This document shows, piece after piece, positions 12,151 to 25,204 of a stretch of 64,000 nt of DNA; position 1 is the first letter of the stretch, and every line of letters begins with the position of its first letter. The translations under genes and the position numbers were made by a program. Under the pieces are notes generated by a model that searched no databases, was not told where the DNA came from, and was given only the letters and a program-made list of their open reading frames with translations. Source of the DNA: Liolophura sinensis (lineage: Eukaryota; Mollusca; Polyplacophora; Chitonida; Chitonidae); assembly GCF_032854445.1 (NCBI RefSeq), contig NC_088301.1, forward strand, positions 43,829,116-43,893,115. The letters are read 5' to 3'.

Positions 12151-15100
12151 TTATAACTCCATATCCTGCGCTTCATTTTCTGAAAAATCACTCATGGAGC
12201 TTTCACTAGATGATTCAACATGTTCTTGCTCTCGGAGTGCCTCCTCTGTTGCATATTTTTTCACATATTCTGAAGAAGAAAAATGGTTGCATGAAGAGCT
12301 TTTGAACAATTACCTCATAGCTGTGACTGAAAACTCACCTAGTGCAATGTGAACAGTAATAAAATGCATGTACTTAAGAAGGAAGTATGTTAGTAAACTA
12401 ATTGCCTGAAATTATACAGCACACATTGCCTGTTCCTTAGAGATTACATTTACTTGATTAACTCCTCTAACACATGTAAACATGGAAACTTTTAGGTCTA
12501 TGAATAGAGGCATCGCTTCACGGACTTGTCATTACTAAATACTAAGTGATCATGTGATAAACATTCAATGCCATGTCATCTAGTCAAATTAAATTCTTTT
12601 TCCAACCTAATTTGGGGTGAGCATAAAGATATAATTCATAAGAAGGTGAGAACCAACTACTTGTATCTGCAGCCTTACACTTTTGTAAAAACTTGAGCAG
12701 GCAGCTGTCTTTGACCAAAGTTCCTACATGATTTAGCATTCTCTCTCAGGTGGCTGGCATATTTTACAGGGCAGTCACCTTCTCAAAATGCCCTGACAAT
12801 GTTGTTTGCATAACAGTTCATTTTTTTATGTTCATGTCATACGCAGGAATTTTTCAATGATATGATGGAGAAAATCACTTCTCTTCACCAGGGAAACAAG
12901 CTGACATAAACTTTCGCCTAAAGCTGAATTTTAACGCAACCTCTGCACTGACATATGCACCTCCTAACATGTATGCTACTCAACTGCTTGAAAAACATCC
13001 CATCATTAACAAACACATTAAGGAGGAGCAACATCTTTCGATCTGTCAGCTTGAGGTGGGAAAGTTTCACAATCTTCATTCAGGAATACCCGCATTTTTA
13101 CACTTTAATTCATTAGTTACCTTGAACTTTTTTCTTGTAGTCCTCTGGTTTGTGTAAGTACATTGCGGCGGCATCACCATTCAAAGGGTCTATAGGGTTA
13201 GGGTATGTCAGTAACTGAGGCAGGAAAGATTCAAAAATGTTGGACAGATCTGAAAAACAACAAAACCAGAACAGAATGATACTTAAACATATGCTTCTTC
13301 ATTTGTTGCTTTTCAACATTTTGCTTTTCAAAAGCCAATTCTAAAAGCAGTTATATACATATGCTCAATATGGAGTATAACGTGAAACTGCTAGCAATTC
13401 ATACATTATTCAATGAAGATTTATTCATAATTGTGTGTATGTTTCATGCCACAAATCAAATCATTTCCTTTTAAAGAGAGAGGAGACCAGTATCCACTAC
13501 ATTTTCATACTCTGCCTGTTCATTTGGGTATTATTTGTACAAGTAACATCTCAGTACAGACATCTTGTGTAAACAAAGCGGTAGGCTGAAATATACTTGT
13601 CTAGTATTTCTACATCTCTGGCATCACAACAACTATCAAACACAGCTGCCACGGGTAGTTATGTTTTTGTGTCACTGAGACAGCCGAATCATCTTATATC
13701 CACTTGTGTATCCCATCTACATATACCATTCAAGAGGAGAAATCTCACCATAAAGGGCAGTCCATGCCTGGTTGATAACATCCAGACAGACAGTTCCTGA
13801 CCTGAAAAAAAGACAGCAGAACTTCCCCTGAACAATTGTGAAATCTGAGCATAGGAGCAACAAGTAAGGTTATTCATTACATGTATAGTGTTTCACTCAA
13901 TTCTAAAAATCTATTTTTTTTTGTACATTTATAAATTAGAAATGACCAAATAAACACAAAATGCACACATAATATATTGACTAAACAATACTTTTGTAAC
14001 AATTGACTGCAAAAATACTTACACTTCATCAATATTTGGGTGGTATATTCGGTTCATGAAACCTGGAAAAGACAAAAGGAAATATCAATTTTTTTTAATA
14101 GTATGCTTTGTCTTTACATTACTATATTAGAATAAATATGAAAATATTACCACGTCGATATACATCCTTCCCTTCAGAGTCACTGATATAATGAAGAGCT
14201 TTTAAAGGAGAAGAAAACATAAAAATGATGCCAAAATCAGATGAAAGAGTGATTTTAAATATGATTTTAAATATTTTGGGGACTTTTTCCCTAAGAGAAA
14301 AGGGCTTTTGAAAATATTTTTGTATGAAGGGTATTTGGGACCAACTTTTGGTATTTATCGTTGTTGCATAAAAATGTTCTAAATAAGGATATGATGCTTG
14401 TCTAATAAATTTATTCGAATATAAATTTGTTGTTTATCGAAATATCAAAACACATGCATTTAAACCTAAATTATGATAATATTTATAAACATATAAAAAA
14501 AATATAAATATGATCCAAATTGAGGTTTAATACATTTGTTAGCTGAAAAATTCTAAAACAAATTCTAGAGCAAAATTTTTTATTAAACCCGTGTTACATC
14601 CTCATTTATGACATTATTAAACAATATACTATAAATACCAAAAAGTGGTCCCAAAATACCCACCATACAAAAATTATTTTTAAGTGTCTTTTTCTCCTTA
14701 AGGAAACTTTGGGAAAAATATTGAAGACCTCATTTAGGAATAACTTTTTGCACTCTGTCATCTGAATTTGATGTCATATTTATGTTTTCTCCACCTTTAA
14801 ATCTTTAGGACTAAAAATAAAAGCACTTTCAATACATCACATTATGCAGCAACTGACAGAAAATTATCTAGTTTAATGACTGTAATTCCTCCTCTGACGG
14901 GTGAGACATGATTTGAAGAGATCAGCATTCCACAATTTTGCATGAGAGAATTCTGACTTCCAAGACATAATATGTCTATCACATGCATTCAGCATGAACA
15001 TGTGTACAAGTACACATACCTATTGAAGGGGACTTGAAAGGATATTTCTCTGGAAGGTCCACTCTAACCTTCCAAACGCCTCCTTCATAAGGGGCTACAA

Positions 15101-17516
15101 AATAAAAACAAAAATTATTGTGCACAGTGTAAGGACGTACCTGCAGAATTACAGCAAATGCCTCATCGGACATACACACTCTGTTGATAATTCCAAGAAT
15201 CAGTATTTTTGTGTCTATCATATCAATAATTCTATTTTCTTAAGCTTTAACCACATGACGTTAACTAACGAAGATAATCATGCATAAATACTTACTTCCA
15301 GTGGGTCCATAGAACTTGACAATGAATTCATTCAGCCCACCCAGAATTGTAACTTCATGTTTACTCTCAATGCTGATCGGGAATTAAGGAATACAACTGT
15401 ATAAAAAGTGCATAAATAAAGGGCTTACTCCCCAGATTTCCCTGACTTTCATAATACTGTCAATGCGCTTATCCTTTATTTATTTATTTATTTATTTATA
15501 TGATTGGTGTTTTACGTTGTATTCAAGAATATTTCGCTTATACGACGGTGGCACGCATTGTGGTGGGAGGAAACCGGGTAGAGCCTGGGGGAAACCCACG
15601 ACCATCCGCTGGTTGCTGGTAGACCTTCCCACTTAGAGCCGGAGAAGAAGCCAGCATTAGCTGGACATGGATTCACAGGGACCCCATTATGCTGCGATAG
15701 CGCGCTAACCAACTGAGCCACAGCGGCCCCTGTTCTTATCACAATATGGACACCTATGTGGCTAACTGCTCCACCAAAAAGAGATAAAAATACTCTGCTT
15801 ATTACAATCCATATATTGTTTGTAGAAAGGTATGTGTGCCAATATATTTTCAGCAAAGATTAAAATCTAAAGGTTTCTATGTATGTATGAGCATGTAGTC
15901 TATTATATAGCAAAACTATATTTTGGGATAGGCAATGCATGTATGTGCACATGTATATGTAGAGTTATACTTAATATATGTATCATTAGAAGAAATACAC
16001 CTTTCCACTATCAATCTACTTAACTAATGAACTGTCTGGTCCATGACACATGTAAGAAAATGATCGAACATACATTTGTATTGAAAAACTATTAGGAATA
16101 CATGTCTTAGTCTATAATCATGGAGGGTATTGGTTTCATCTGACACCCATTACCAGAAGGTGCATAGGGGCCTACTGGCAATTTCAGACCTGGAGCAACA
16201 CAATAATTTACAACACACATGTAGCCTGCATAGTAAAAAAAGAGAGTCACAATTGCAGTCATGACAACAAGTGGAACACCTCACACCATGCTTGTAGGCA
16301 TTGCTGTTTTACACATGTAAGTGCTGTCAAGATCACATCTGACACATCAATACTAATGATAACTAAGACCTGTGAACATGCTGAATGGCTAGTCCCTGAG
16401 TCTTGTGCTAAAAATAATGATGATAAGTCATAGGATTGACAAGGTGGAAAAGGGAGTGGGTGACCCAGAAAGTCGATCCAGATAGATCATACAGATAATT
16501 TAAAGCTGATCAATACATCAACATGTAGGTCAACAGCATTCTATTAACTGCGCCAGGAAGAGCCAAAAAAAATGATAGATATACATGTACTACACTAGTT
16601 CTCCCATTTAATAATATCAGGTAATAATACTTAGATTAGTGTTATTTTGTACCAAGGTTTCTATATTCAGAATGCCTGTTTGGGCCACTATATTTAACCC
16701 TACAGTCTTGAGGTAAATGTCTTGGAAGTACATAAAGTACTTGGATGTATTGAGACAAGTACAGCTTAAAACATCCTCAATGCATGTATCTTTTGAAGTA
16801 TTTATTTGATTTGGAGTTTTAAGCTGTACTAAGGAATATTTCACTTAATTAAATGACAGGAAATCCCACGAACATCAGACTGCTGGCAGATCAGATCTCG
16901 GTGACATTCACGTTTATCACAGAGAGCAACTTAAAATTACAACTAAAAATCCAAAGTCAAGAAAGAATGTCAAAATTGTACCAAATGAGAAAGCAACTCT
17001 CCTAAGAAGCATTCTATGTCAACAAAATTGGTGTAGTGATAGAGAAGCTAGGAGATAGATTGTCCTTGATGTTGGAACCTAATTTTAAAAACTGTAAATT
17101 TTACATGTATCCATATGATAGTCTCAGACACTGTGCAGTCTGTGAAGGTTTTGTCTGACGTGGTACTCTCCACTTTAATGACCCAACCTAAATTAATGAC
17201 CCAACCTATAGATACTATGGGTGATGCTCAGGTACAGTACATAGATAACTGAACAATTCTGCTGCACAAGGACTTGTTAACAGCTTAGAGATGTTCCATC
17301 TCAATGGTGTGGTTGAAGGGGGGGTGCGGTGTCAAAGGCACACGGCGTGGGTGAAGAAAATGGTCCTCCCAACGTTATTGTATAGGAAAATGCCTACTTA
17401 TGAATCACAGTGACCTTGTATATTTTGGATTCTATAATTTTCATCTTTCCTGATAGTCAAGAGTATTTCTGCAGAGCTTTCATGATGTTATTTTGTACAA
17501 CTATGTCCTACTGGTC

Positions 17517-17550
<34 letters not shown>

Positions 17551-20500
17551 ATTGGTGTTTTACGCTGTACTCAAGAATATTTCACTTATACGACGGCGGC
17601 CAGCATTATGGTGGGTGGAAACCGGGCGGAGACCGGGGGAAACCCACGACCATCCGCAGGTTGCTGTCAGACCTTCCCACGTACGGCCGGAGAGGAAGCC
17701 AGCATACTGGTCGTTTGATAAGTGGCAAATAGTTACCTTTTCCCCTATGCTTTAACATTGTGTGGCCATTTTGTTTTAGACACTAAAGGGTGGTCATGTG
17801 ACCTCCAACTTCCATCTTAAAGAATGTGATTCATGGACACTCAATCTAAAAAGAACATGATTTGGCACGTTACTATAAAGTCCTTGTGGATTGGACATAG
17901 GTTGGCTTTCAGCTGGAAAACTCCACATCTCTGCAAAGCTGACCTGTTTTTATTGGTGCATATGTGCACAAACTTGTAACTGTAGCCCATGCACTGTGAC
18001 CTCTCCCTAAGAGCAACAGCCTTTGGTTCCCTATAAATATATCTCAGCTACCCAGGAAAACTGACCCCCCAGCTGACTTCACAAATCAATACACACATAC
18101 TGCTCACATACCTGTGAGCTCATGCAGCAGTTCTGTGAAAGGTGTTTGTGGCCACATAGTACTGCTCACCCCTGTGTATTTTAAAGAACACAGAGGTAAC
18201 TTTCATATTCTGCACCTTTTTTTTCTTTTTGGTTTGCTTGGTTTTTTTTGGTTTTTTTAATGGTATGCTAAAGGTCACTTCTTGTGAAACACACTTGATG
18301 TAAGTTGCTGCATTAAAGTATACATTAATCTACATGTATAGCTTACAAATTCACAGCAGAAACAAGTGGGTAGGTTTACTTTCATCGTTTCTGTCCCAAT
18401 ATCACTTTTAGTGAAAGTTGATCCTTTGTTCTGTACACAGAGCTGTGGTACAGGCTTCATAATGGCACTACTTATATACTGTGCCCTATTTATAGGACCT
18501 ATCTGTTTATTTACATACCACCACATGCTTAGCAGCCACTAGTCAGAGGGTCTAGAGAGGGGTGATCAAAACATAACCTGCTTTTAAATCCAATACAGTG
18601 ACCGCAGGATCATACCCTTGGTGTACATGTGTACATGGCTAATTGATTTACCATAGACACTTGTTACCATATCATGATGGAGATCTGTATTTCACATACA
18701 AATCTGACACCAGATATATACTGCCACATAAACTAACATCATGCACAGCATAATATACAAAAGCTTTACAGTCTATTTAAGTAACTGTTTCCACACTTGA
18801 TTCAACAAAACCTTTCTGCTTAATTAAATCTTTGCAAGAGCCTTTGAATTGCACACATTAATGACTATGAACCTATTAATGATTTCGCATAAATAAACTA
18901 TACTACATGTGTGTACGTGTACATGATTTGTGGTACAATCATCTGTTTGATACAAACATATATCAGGTCATAAAAATTAGCATTTAATCTCCTATTAACC
19001 ACACTACATTTACATTAATTTCTGAACATTTGGCCGAAATTTTGGCCGAATTTTCAATAATACAGATTCAGCAAATCTCATCAACCTAAAGAGAATCCCT
19101 ACAAGCAGTCAATGGAGTGTCTGGCCCTCTGCAGCCCCCAACACTGAGCCCATGGATTGCTCTACCTTAGATTATGGGTGCAGCTTGTGTTTCTAAAATG
19201 CTAAATCCAGAAGGGCAATTTGACAAATACATGTACACAACCTATAGGTAATGAAGGCTTGGACTGAAGAGTCTTAGCACATGTACATGCACATGAAGGG
19301 CCATATCCTGGTTCACAGTTAGCCATGCAGACTGCATCAGGCTGACTATCCCATTCCTGCATCATAAAGCTCAATCTACAGCAAATGGCACTGGCAAGTT
19401 AAGCAATTAGAGACTAGCTATTCTAAAGACTACCTGAATACTACAGTACATAAAAGACAAGCATATTAAGTTGACATGGTATTACACATATAACCACATG
19501 TTTAAACACTGAATAACAGAGCAGCACAAATTCAGCAGAATGAATGAATGAAAGCCATGTCATGACCAGTGAAAAGATGATGGATTCAAAGTCTTAAATC
19601 ATTATGCCTAAACCACATTTGATAATTCTACAACAGAGAGAAAGGGTAGATTGACTTGGGAGCCTTGCAGGTCATTTTGAGATCTTGAAACTTTTGGTCT
19701 TTCTGGGAGGCCAGGTAATTAACTTTCCTGGCCTTTATCTTTAAATTAGCAAACATGCTCAAAACGACAAAACATTTATCACTTGCTACCATCTAATCAT
19801 GCTTAACAGTACATCCATGTTAACCAATACACCTTATTCATAATTTGGATGTTATACACACCAAATGAGATCATCTTGCTGGTTAATCATTGGTAGTTAT
19901 CTGACACATACTCTATCATGATTCATACTCTATGGGACTGAACTGACAGGCTAATCATTTCCCTCAAACAGCAAAGCAATGTGTAAACAGACTTGGAGTT
20001 CAAATATACTTTCCATTAGAAACTAGCACATTCTCACAGCTCAGGTAGAACCTATAAGAACATATCTTACCTTGTGTCTGTGATATTGTCTGTACACTGG
20101 TTGTTTAAGTAAATGAAGAGCAGAATTTTTTTTCTAGACTCACTATTATTAAGCTTCCTACAATATGCACCATTAATTTATTTATTTATTTCACTGGCGT
20201 CTTACCCCATACTCAAGAATATTTTACTTATACCACTACCATTGACGTGGGAGGAAAACAAGCAGAACCTGGGAGAATCACATAGCCATCCAAGTTACTG
20301 ACACACCTTCACAAAGCGGAAGCCAGCATAAGCTGGACTTTTAACAGCCGCATTGGTAAGAGGTTCCTGGGTCGCTGCGATAGCGAGTTAACCATTAGGC
20401 CATGGAGGCTCAATATACACAAATAAATACAAGCTAAAACACAAATGCAAGTAATTTTGGTGCCTTAAGACTGTTACGTATTATGATAGAGCTATTTGAC

Positions 20501-22348
20501 AGACATCAAACCACTAAAAAAAAACCTGCAAAATTAGTCATATTTGAGGTTGGTTAGATGAACCCTTACACTACTGTACCACAGGAGCAATTTGACTTAC
20601 AATCAACACATATATTTGCATCAATCTGTCCTTGATTTTCATCTCAATGAATAAGATGATACAGTATGTTGCACAATAATCAAAAGTGTTCTCCCAAGAC
20701 AGAATATACATAAAAGCCTTGCACATGTAAATCAACATATTGGACACTGCTGGTACATGTTGCAACAGGTAAAATCCTATGCCATTGGTTTACATTCAAA
20801 GCTATCCAAGGTCATATGAGCACAAGACACTATTTAGGCTGCATGCTCTCTATCGGAACTAAATTCACCTTTTTCTTTAAAGCTTCATCCTGTACACCAA
20901 ACCAATTATATGCACAATACAAATATAGATCGTTAGTCATATATAAAAATATAAAATGTTCTTCATTTCACACAAATATACATGCATCATAAAATCAAAA
21001 CAAAACATGATATATTATGTATTATATATTATGTAGTGATAATCTGTATCACATTGGTTTGACTTTATCCATTTGTATCATGTGATTGATAGTCCACACC
21101 TTCAAGTTGCAAAATGTGCATACACTGTTTAACATCAATGTAAATACTGTACAGTGGTTTCAAGTTGTGTATAATTGCAAATGAGCAGAACATGTCACAT
21201 GGTAGATAAATAAAAGTATGTTGTCCTATTGTTGTGCATCTATTAAAATTACAAACTTCAGTATAGAGCTCAGTTCAAGGTTTTTTTCTGTGTTTTGGGT
21301 TGAGTTTTCCACTTCTAACTGCCCTAGAGCCCATGTATAGTCTCAAATGTCATAAGGACACACAAAATGCATGTATGTGTGTCACTGTCCACACTTACAA
21401 TGCATTTAACATAGCCACGAGGATTGACTATCTACCAGCGATGGAATTCCGGTCAGGCGCAGTCGAACAGCTATATGGCTTTTTACATTCACTAAAATTC
21501 TGACAAAGTTTAGTTCAGTATAATATGACTCATAATTTATAGTTCTGAACTGACACAGAATCATATCACCTGTACTTCTGCAGCTGGGCTAAAACTACCT
21601 TCCTCATGACAACTGCTTACCACATTGGCTATCGCCTATGAAAAACAGAACAGACATTTGGTGTAGGAGTAAAGCCAAATAGCTAAAGTACCTATCCCCA
21701 TTAACCATTTGCTTTGAAACATATGCAGCTTCTGTTGAGTGGTAGGTAGTTTTCCCCCTCCTAGTGCTACACTTGTATGGGAGATGCAATTCTGTGACTC
21801 TTCAGAACTAAAAAGCAGGTGAGTCACATTCATACTGCATGCACGATGATTCTCGTATGTGCACCAATAATTTTAACAAATGTGCAAAGTTATCATCATG
21901 CCCAATCGTTCTTACAGTAAGTCAAATGAACTGCCTTTACACAACCATACATAATTTCATAATACCTACTGGCAGTACACTCATGTAAGGAGGAAACGAG
22001 ATCAGCAAGAAACCACTTGCACACTTTGGCACTCGACAGGGTTTACACTAATGTAGCATACACATATTCGTCAAAAGAGAATTCACAGTCCCATGCACAG
22101 AGGCAATAATTTCTCCCCATTCATAGAGCTTGCATTAAGCTAAGAGACAAGGGTCCACCTCTGATGTGGTGAATACATATTGACGTTTCTACCCGTCTGC
22201 CTGATGACGTACATTTATCACCAATTCGCAAGCTGTGACAGTTTCACTAAAGACATAATAAGAGACTGCTATCACATAGCTGGTTCAAAGGATACAGTTT
22301 GACAACATCAGTGTCCATTCGCCTCTTCCCGGGACTAGGTGATGACAT
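12151..22348 (-). CDS. UBE2H: Ubiquitin-conjugating enzyme E2 H, complete, seven coding exons
   Basis: E2 enzyme that takes ubiquitin from E1 as a thioester on a catalytic cysteine; the vertebrate orthologue works with the CTLH/GID E3 complex. Exons in transcript order: 22348-22296, 15372-15296, 15094-15020, 14062-14023, 13801-13749, 13249-13121, 12269-12151. They sum to 546 nt, 181 residues plus stop (human is 183). The N terminus [31 protein letters not shown], the HPN motif (residues 76-78), catalytic Cys87 in [13 protein letters not shown] and the acidic tail ending EAQDMEL are all visible. All splice sites are GT-AG and phases match. The conserved N terminus fixes the start. Intron 1 is 6.9 kb and carries SINEs; intron 3 holds a 600 bp foldback element. 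Clear orthologue. Confidence 0.97.
14201..14801. mobile_element. Long-TIR foldback (MITE-like) element, about 600 bp
   Basis: The ends are inverted repeats: tttaaaggagaagaaaacat at the left and, on the other strand from the right, TTTAAAGGTGGAGAAAACAT. Similarity continues inward for roughly 200 bases per arm (matching blocks include tcagatga, gacttttt/gtcttttt and a tttggtattta block), leaving a short AT-rich centre. No coding potential. It lies in UBE2H intron 3, between the exons at 14062 and 15020. It probably forms a large stem-loop in the unspliced RNA. Confidence 0.8.
15475..15730 (-). mobile_element. Full-length tRNA-headed SINE (family 1)
   Basis: Read on the minus strand, a tRNA-like head (TGGCTCAGTTGGTTAGCGCG, A-box-like) starts near 15730. 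It is followed by a conserved core with GGTTTCCCCCAGGCTC and a 3' domain CTTGAATACAACGTAAAACA, ending in an (AAATA)n-type tail at 15475. The short word cttatc flanks both sides and may be a target-site duplication. It lies in UBE2H intron 1. This class of SINE is widespread in lophotrochozoans as far as I recall; the subfamily name is not assigned. Confidence 0.85.
17521..17704 (-). mobile_element. 5'-truncated family-1 SINE with target-site duplication
   Basis: Core and 3' domain of the same SINE, reading on the plus strand as gattggtgttttacgctgta. The tRNA head is missing. On the plus strand it begins with about 29 T residues, so the element ends in poly-A rather than (AAATA)n. The 12-base word tactggtcgttt occurs at 17509-17520 and again at 17705-17716, a clean target-site duplication (its inner edge is blurred by the T run). 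It lies in UBE2H intron 1. Confidence 0.88.
20171..20410 (-). mobile_element. Old full-length family-1 SINE
   Basis: Diverged copy with an (AAATA)-type tail near 20176-20191, core blocks tcaagaatattttacttata and gtgggaggaaaac, and a tRNA-like head on the minus strand (CCATGGCCTAATGGTTAACT). It is flanked by caatatgcac (20161-20170) and caatatacac (20411-20420), a probable target-site duplication with one mismatch. It lies in UBE2H intron 1. Confidence 0.8.
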
Positions 22349-22730
22349 TTCTGGACAATATGAGAGAAATCTGCTGAAAACTCGACAGGTTTGGTCTACT
22401 CCCTAAACAACAACAATTATAATGGCGGATCTCAGGAATGGATATTCTGACGTTTTGTGTCACGTGACGGCTTTCCACGCCCACCAGTGGCAACTCAAAG
22501 TAAAATTTCTAGAAATATATTTACCTACACCACGAACAGTACAAAACACATAAGAGAAGGTCAACTACTGAACACTGCTTGTTATCTTGGTATTTATAAG
22601 GTCGGTCGAACACCCGCTGCTTAAGGAAGGTCAGAGGTCACCAGCTGATTGACATGTAAACTAACAGGAAGTGCTCCCTATCAGCTGTTCGGTGTAAACA
22701 AATCCACGTGATCAAAATGACGTCAGTCTT
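22349..22730 (-). promoter_or_regulatory. UBE2H 5' UTR and promoter region
   Basis: CG-richer than its surroundings and directly upstream of the UBE2H ATG. It holds a palindromic E-box GTCACGTGAC at 22459-22468 (the form bound by TFEB/USF-type bHLH-zip factors), an atggcgg YY1-like word near 22433, and a perfect CRE palindrome tgacgtca at 22718-22725. The transcription start is not defined by sequence. The motifs are visible; their use is inferred. Confidence 0.5.
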
Positions 22731-23011
22731 GTTGTACAGGACAGTTGATCAGTTTGAAATTTTTCGCTCGATACGAAACATTTACGGTCTTTTCACTTAT
22801 GAAACAAGTCCGAGAAGATATTAGAAACATGGTAGTCTTGACCAGATGGACTGGTTATAGAGGCTTTCAGTTAAGTTTTGCAAATGTGGTCCGTGACCCA
22901 TATTCTGGCGAGTCGTTCAAGGTCACGTGCACTATCCTTAGCCCATAAACCTGTTTTAACCAATTTCCCTGCTGGAACAAGAGCTCGTTGGCCTGTCGTA
23001 ACTGCTTGTAT

Positions 23012-23105
23012 TATTTGTTTGTTTTTGTTTTTTTTTTTGTTTTGTTTTTTGTTTTGTTGTGTTTGTTTTGTTTTTTGTTTTGTTGTGTTTTTTTTTTTAT
23101 TATTT
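23012..23105 (+). repeat. TTTTG-rich low-complexity tract
   Basis: Irregular runs of T interrupted by single G (tttgtttg, ttttgttttttg and similar). Probably the decayed poly-A tail of a retroposon on the minus strand or simple slippage. Confidence 0.8.
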
Positions 23106-23655
23106 ATTTATTTTGTGCTTGCGGTATCCTTGAATTCTGTTGTAGCTAACGCCAGCAATTGCGGCGGACGCCAAAGATGTGGAAAATGCATGATGTAGGC
23201 CTGAGAATTTGTGTAGTATACATTATGTAATTGATGGAAAGAGCATACACCACTACGAGCAACTGATACGACAAACATATTTGTATTTCGGTGACTAGCT
23301 AATTACAGCTTGTAAAATGAATTTTGAATTACGCTGTTATATCTCAAATGTTATCGTTGTTAGGTTCATTCATTTTTTCTGTGTATATCTATATTGTACA
23401 TATGCTGACTGCGATGTAATTTATTTCTTGTATCTGGAGTTACTAAATATAATAGTCTGAGCATGTATGCCAGTCCAGAAAACGTTAGTTCATGTCAACA
23501 TTGCCAGCTATGTATACCCTGGCATGTTGTTTCAGGGCAACTTTTCACGTCCATGATGTAGGCAACAGATTGCCATGTGGTGTAAGAGGATTATTATCCC
23601 ATAAGTAGATCCCATTTCGAGAGAATTAAAATAAGGGGGTCAAAGACCTAGTCTA

Positions 23656-23699
23656 GTGGGCAGGGGGTGGGTGGGGGTGTTGGGTTGGGGTGGGGGGTT
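23656..23699 (+). repeat. G-rich tract with G-quadruplex potential
   Basis: At least six runs of three or more G separated by one to four bases, for example gggggtgggtggggg, then tgttgggttgggg and tgggggg. It meets the usual four-tract G-quadruplex pattern on the plus strand. Confidence 0.75.
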
Positions 23700-25204
23700 T
23701 GGTTCAAGTATGTAGTAAGAATACATGATAACGACAGGGTGCCGGAAATGGACAATGGGGTATTAACCATATGCCAGATGGCGCCTCGAGGTAATGAGCG
23801 TAAATGTAGGTAAATCCAGTGGGAAGCAGACACGGACAATGGTTAATTTTTACAGCATTAATTGTAAGTACCCGGCAAGTTTGATCTTGAACGATTTATG
23901 TTTTTTTAACGGTCATAATGTTTTCTAATAATAATTTATGAGGATTATGTTATAAACAGCTCATGGTTGTTGATATTACTATATGGTCTTAATGATGTGC
24001 TCAATCAATGTTTCAAGTGACAACAAATCATGAACCAGTGATCGCGCACGCTGTACCCGTTTGTGCTTATCTTTCACATCTTTATATGTGAACTTACGGT
24101 TTCATACTGGCAGTTAAAACATAACTAAACAATGTGAGGAAATTATTTTTGGATGAAATGATTAAGAACATAATTAGTTTTTATCTCATTCAGACAATTA
24201 ATGAAGCCAGGACAGACAATTTGTATTCCATGGAAAGCCAATGTTATTCAGCTGGTATATACATGCTAAGTATGAATGAAATATTTCATCCAGTTCTACA
24301 TACGTGCAATAAATACGCCCACAGCACGTTATTCTGCTCTCTTTATATTATCTTAATATCATTATACGCACTTTGTTCGCATCAGTTTGATTTATTCCAC
24401 TTCTACGGCCTTTGCAATTGCCATTTTTAACAGTTTCTTTACAGCAGATAGTGTATAATATATATGTATATATATTCAACTGTGAACTACTAAAGAAAAG
24501 ACTTAATTGTTAAGGATATACCCAGACGCGATCGAGGTCGGATGATTGTTAAAGTTGTCATAGAGTTATTTCCCTTCTCATTCTTCTCACAGAACACCTT
24601 GATTACTTTCAGGGCGCTTTCGACGCTTGGAATTATCGGTCGGTTGAAATTCGCAGCAAACAAGCTACAGAAGAAACTCCATTTCCTTATCAAAAAAGTA
24701 TAAAAGTATGCAGGACAAATGTAAAACAATAAAGATGGTAATCTTACAGTGCGCAGGCTGTTGCATTTGTGGCAAATTCCCCCCCCCCCCCACTAAAAGC
24801 CGGCACTTACAGGCCATTTTAAGCCCTTGGAAACTTTGTAACAACCAATGGTCAATGATCCACGTTCTAACCAGCAAACTATACGTTTGCTCATCTTTCA
24901 CTGATTTCACCCTGACGACTAAAAACGTGACCTTATTGACCTATGATGTAAAAACAGGCCATCCAACCACACTGTAAGTGCATGTAGCACTATCTCTCCA
25001 CTGCCATATACTGATATTATGTTTAATTTTCTGGTTATATGGGTTTGATATTATCCCGATGCCATATTCCCAGTGTGATTATATGGACACCAGGACCCAA
25101 ACTCACGAAGTTGCCTTGGATTCACACTTTAGTCTTAACTTTTGCTATAATTCCAGAATTTATTTTTGAACCACAGTGTTATTTTTACATGTCATTTTAC
25201 ATTT

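Larger units (their letters stand above)
22731..25199. other. Intergenic region, no gene recognised
   Basis: Contains a TTTTG-rich low-complexity tract (about 23012-23105) and a G-rich tract (23656-23699). Frames at 22745-22948 and 24134-24430 are short, have no recognisable domain and no clear splice partners. A head-to-head non-coding transcript from the UBE2H promoter is possible but unsupported. Confidence 0.35.

Noticed and set aside
15660-15730. tRNA gene at the SINE head
   Set aside because: A-box-like sequence is present, but it continues into a SINE core and no complete cloverleaf is evident. The same holds for 20340-20410 and 57590-57650.
17410-17755. Overlapping frames with poly-Phe
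   Set aside because: They are produced by the poly-T tail and body of a SINE insertion.
22745-22948. 67 aa plus-strand frame head-to-head with UBE2H
   Set aside because: Plausible position for a divergent transcript, but no domain, no clear splice donor and overlap with another frame. Not enough to call a gene.
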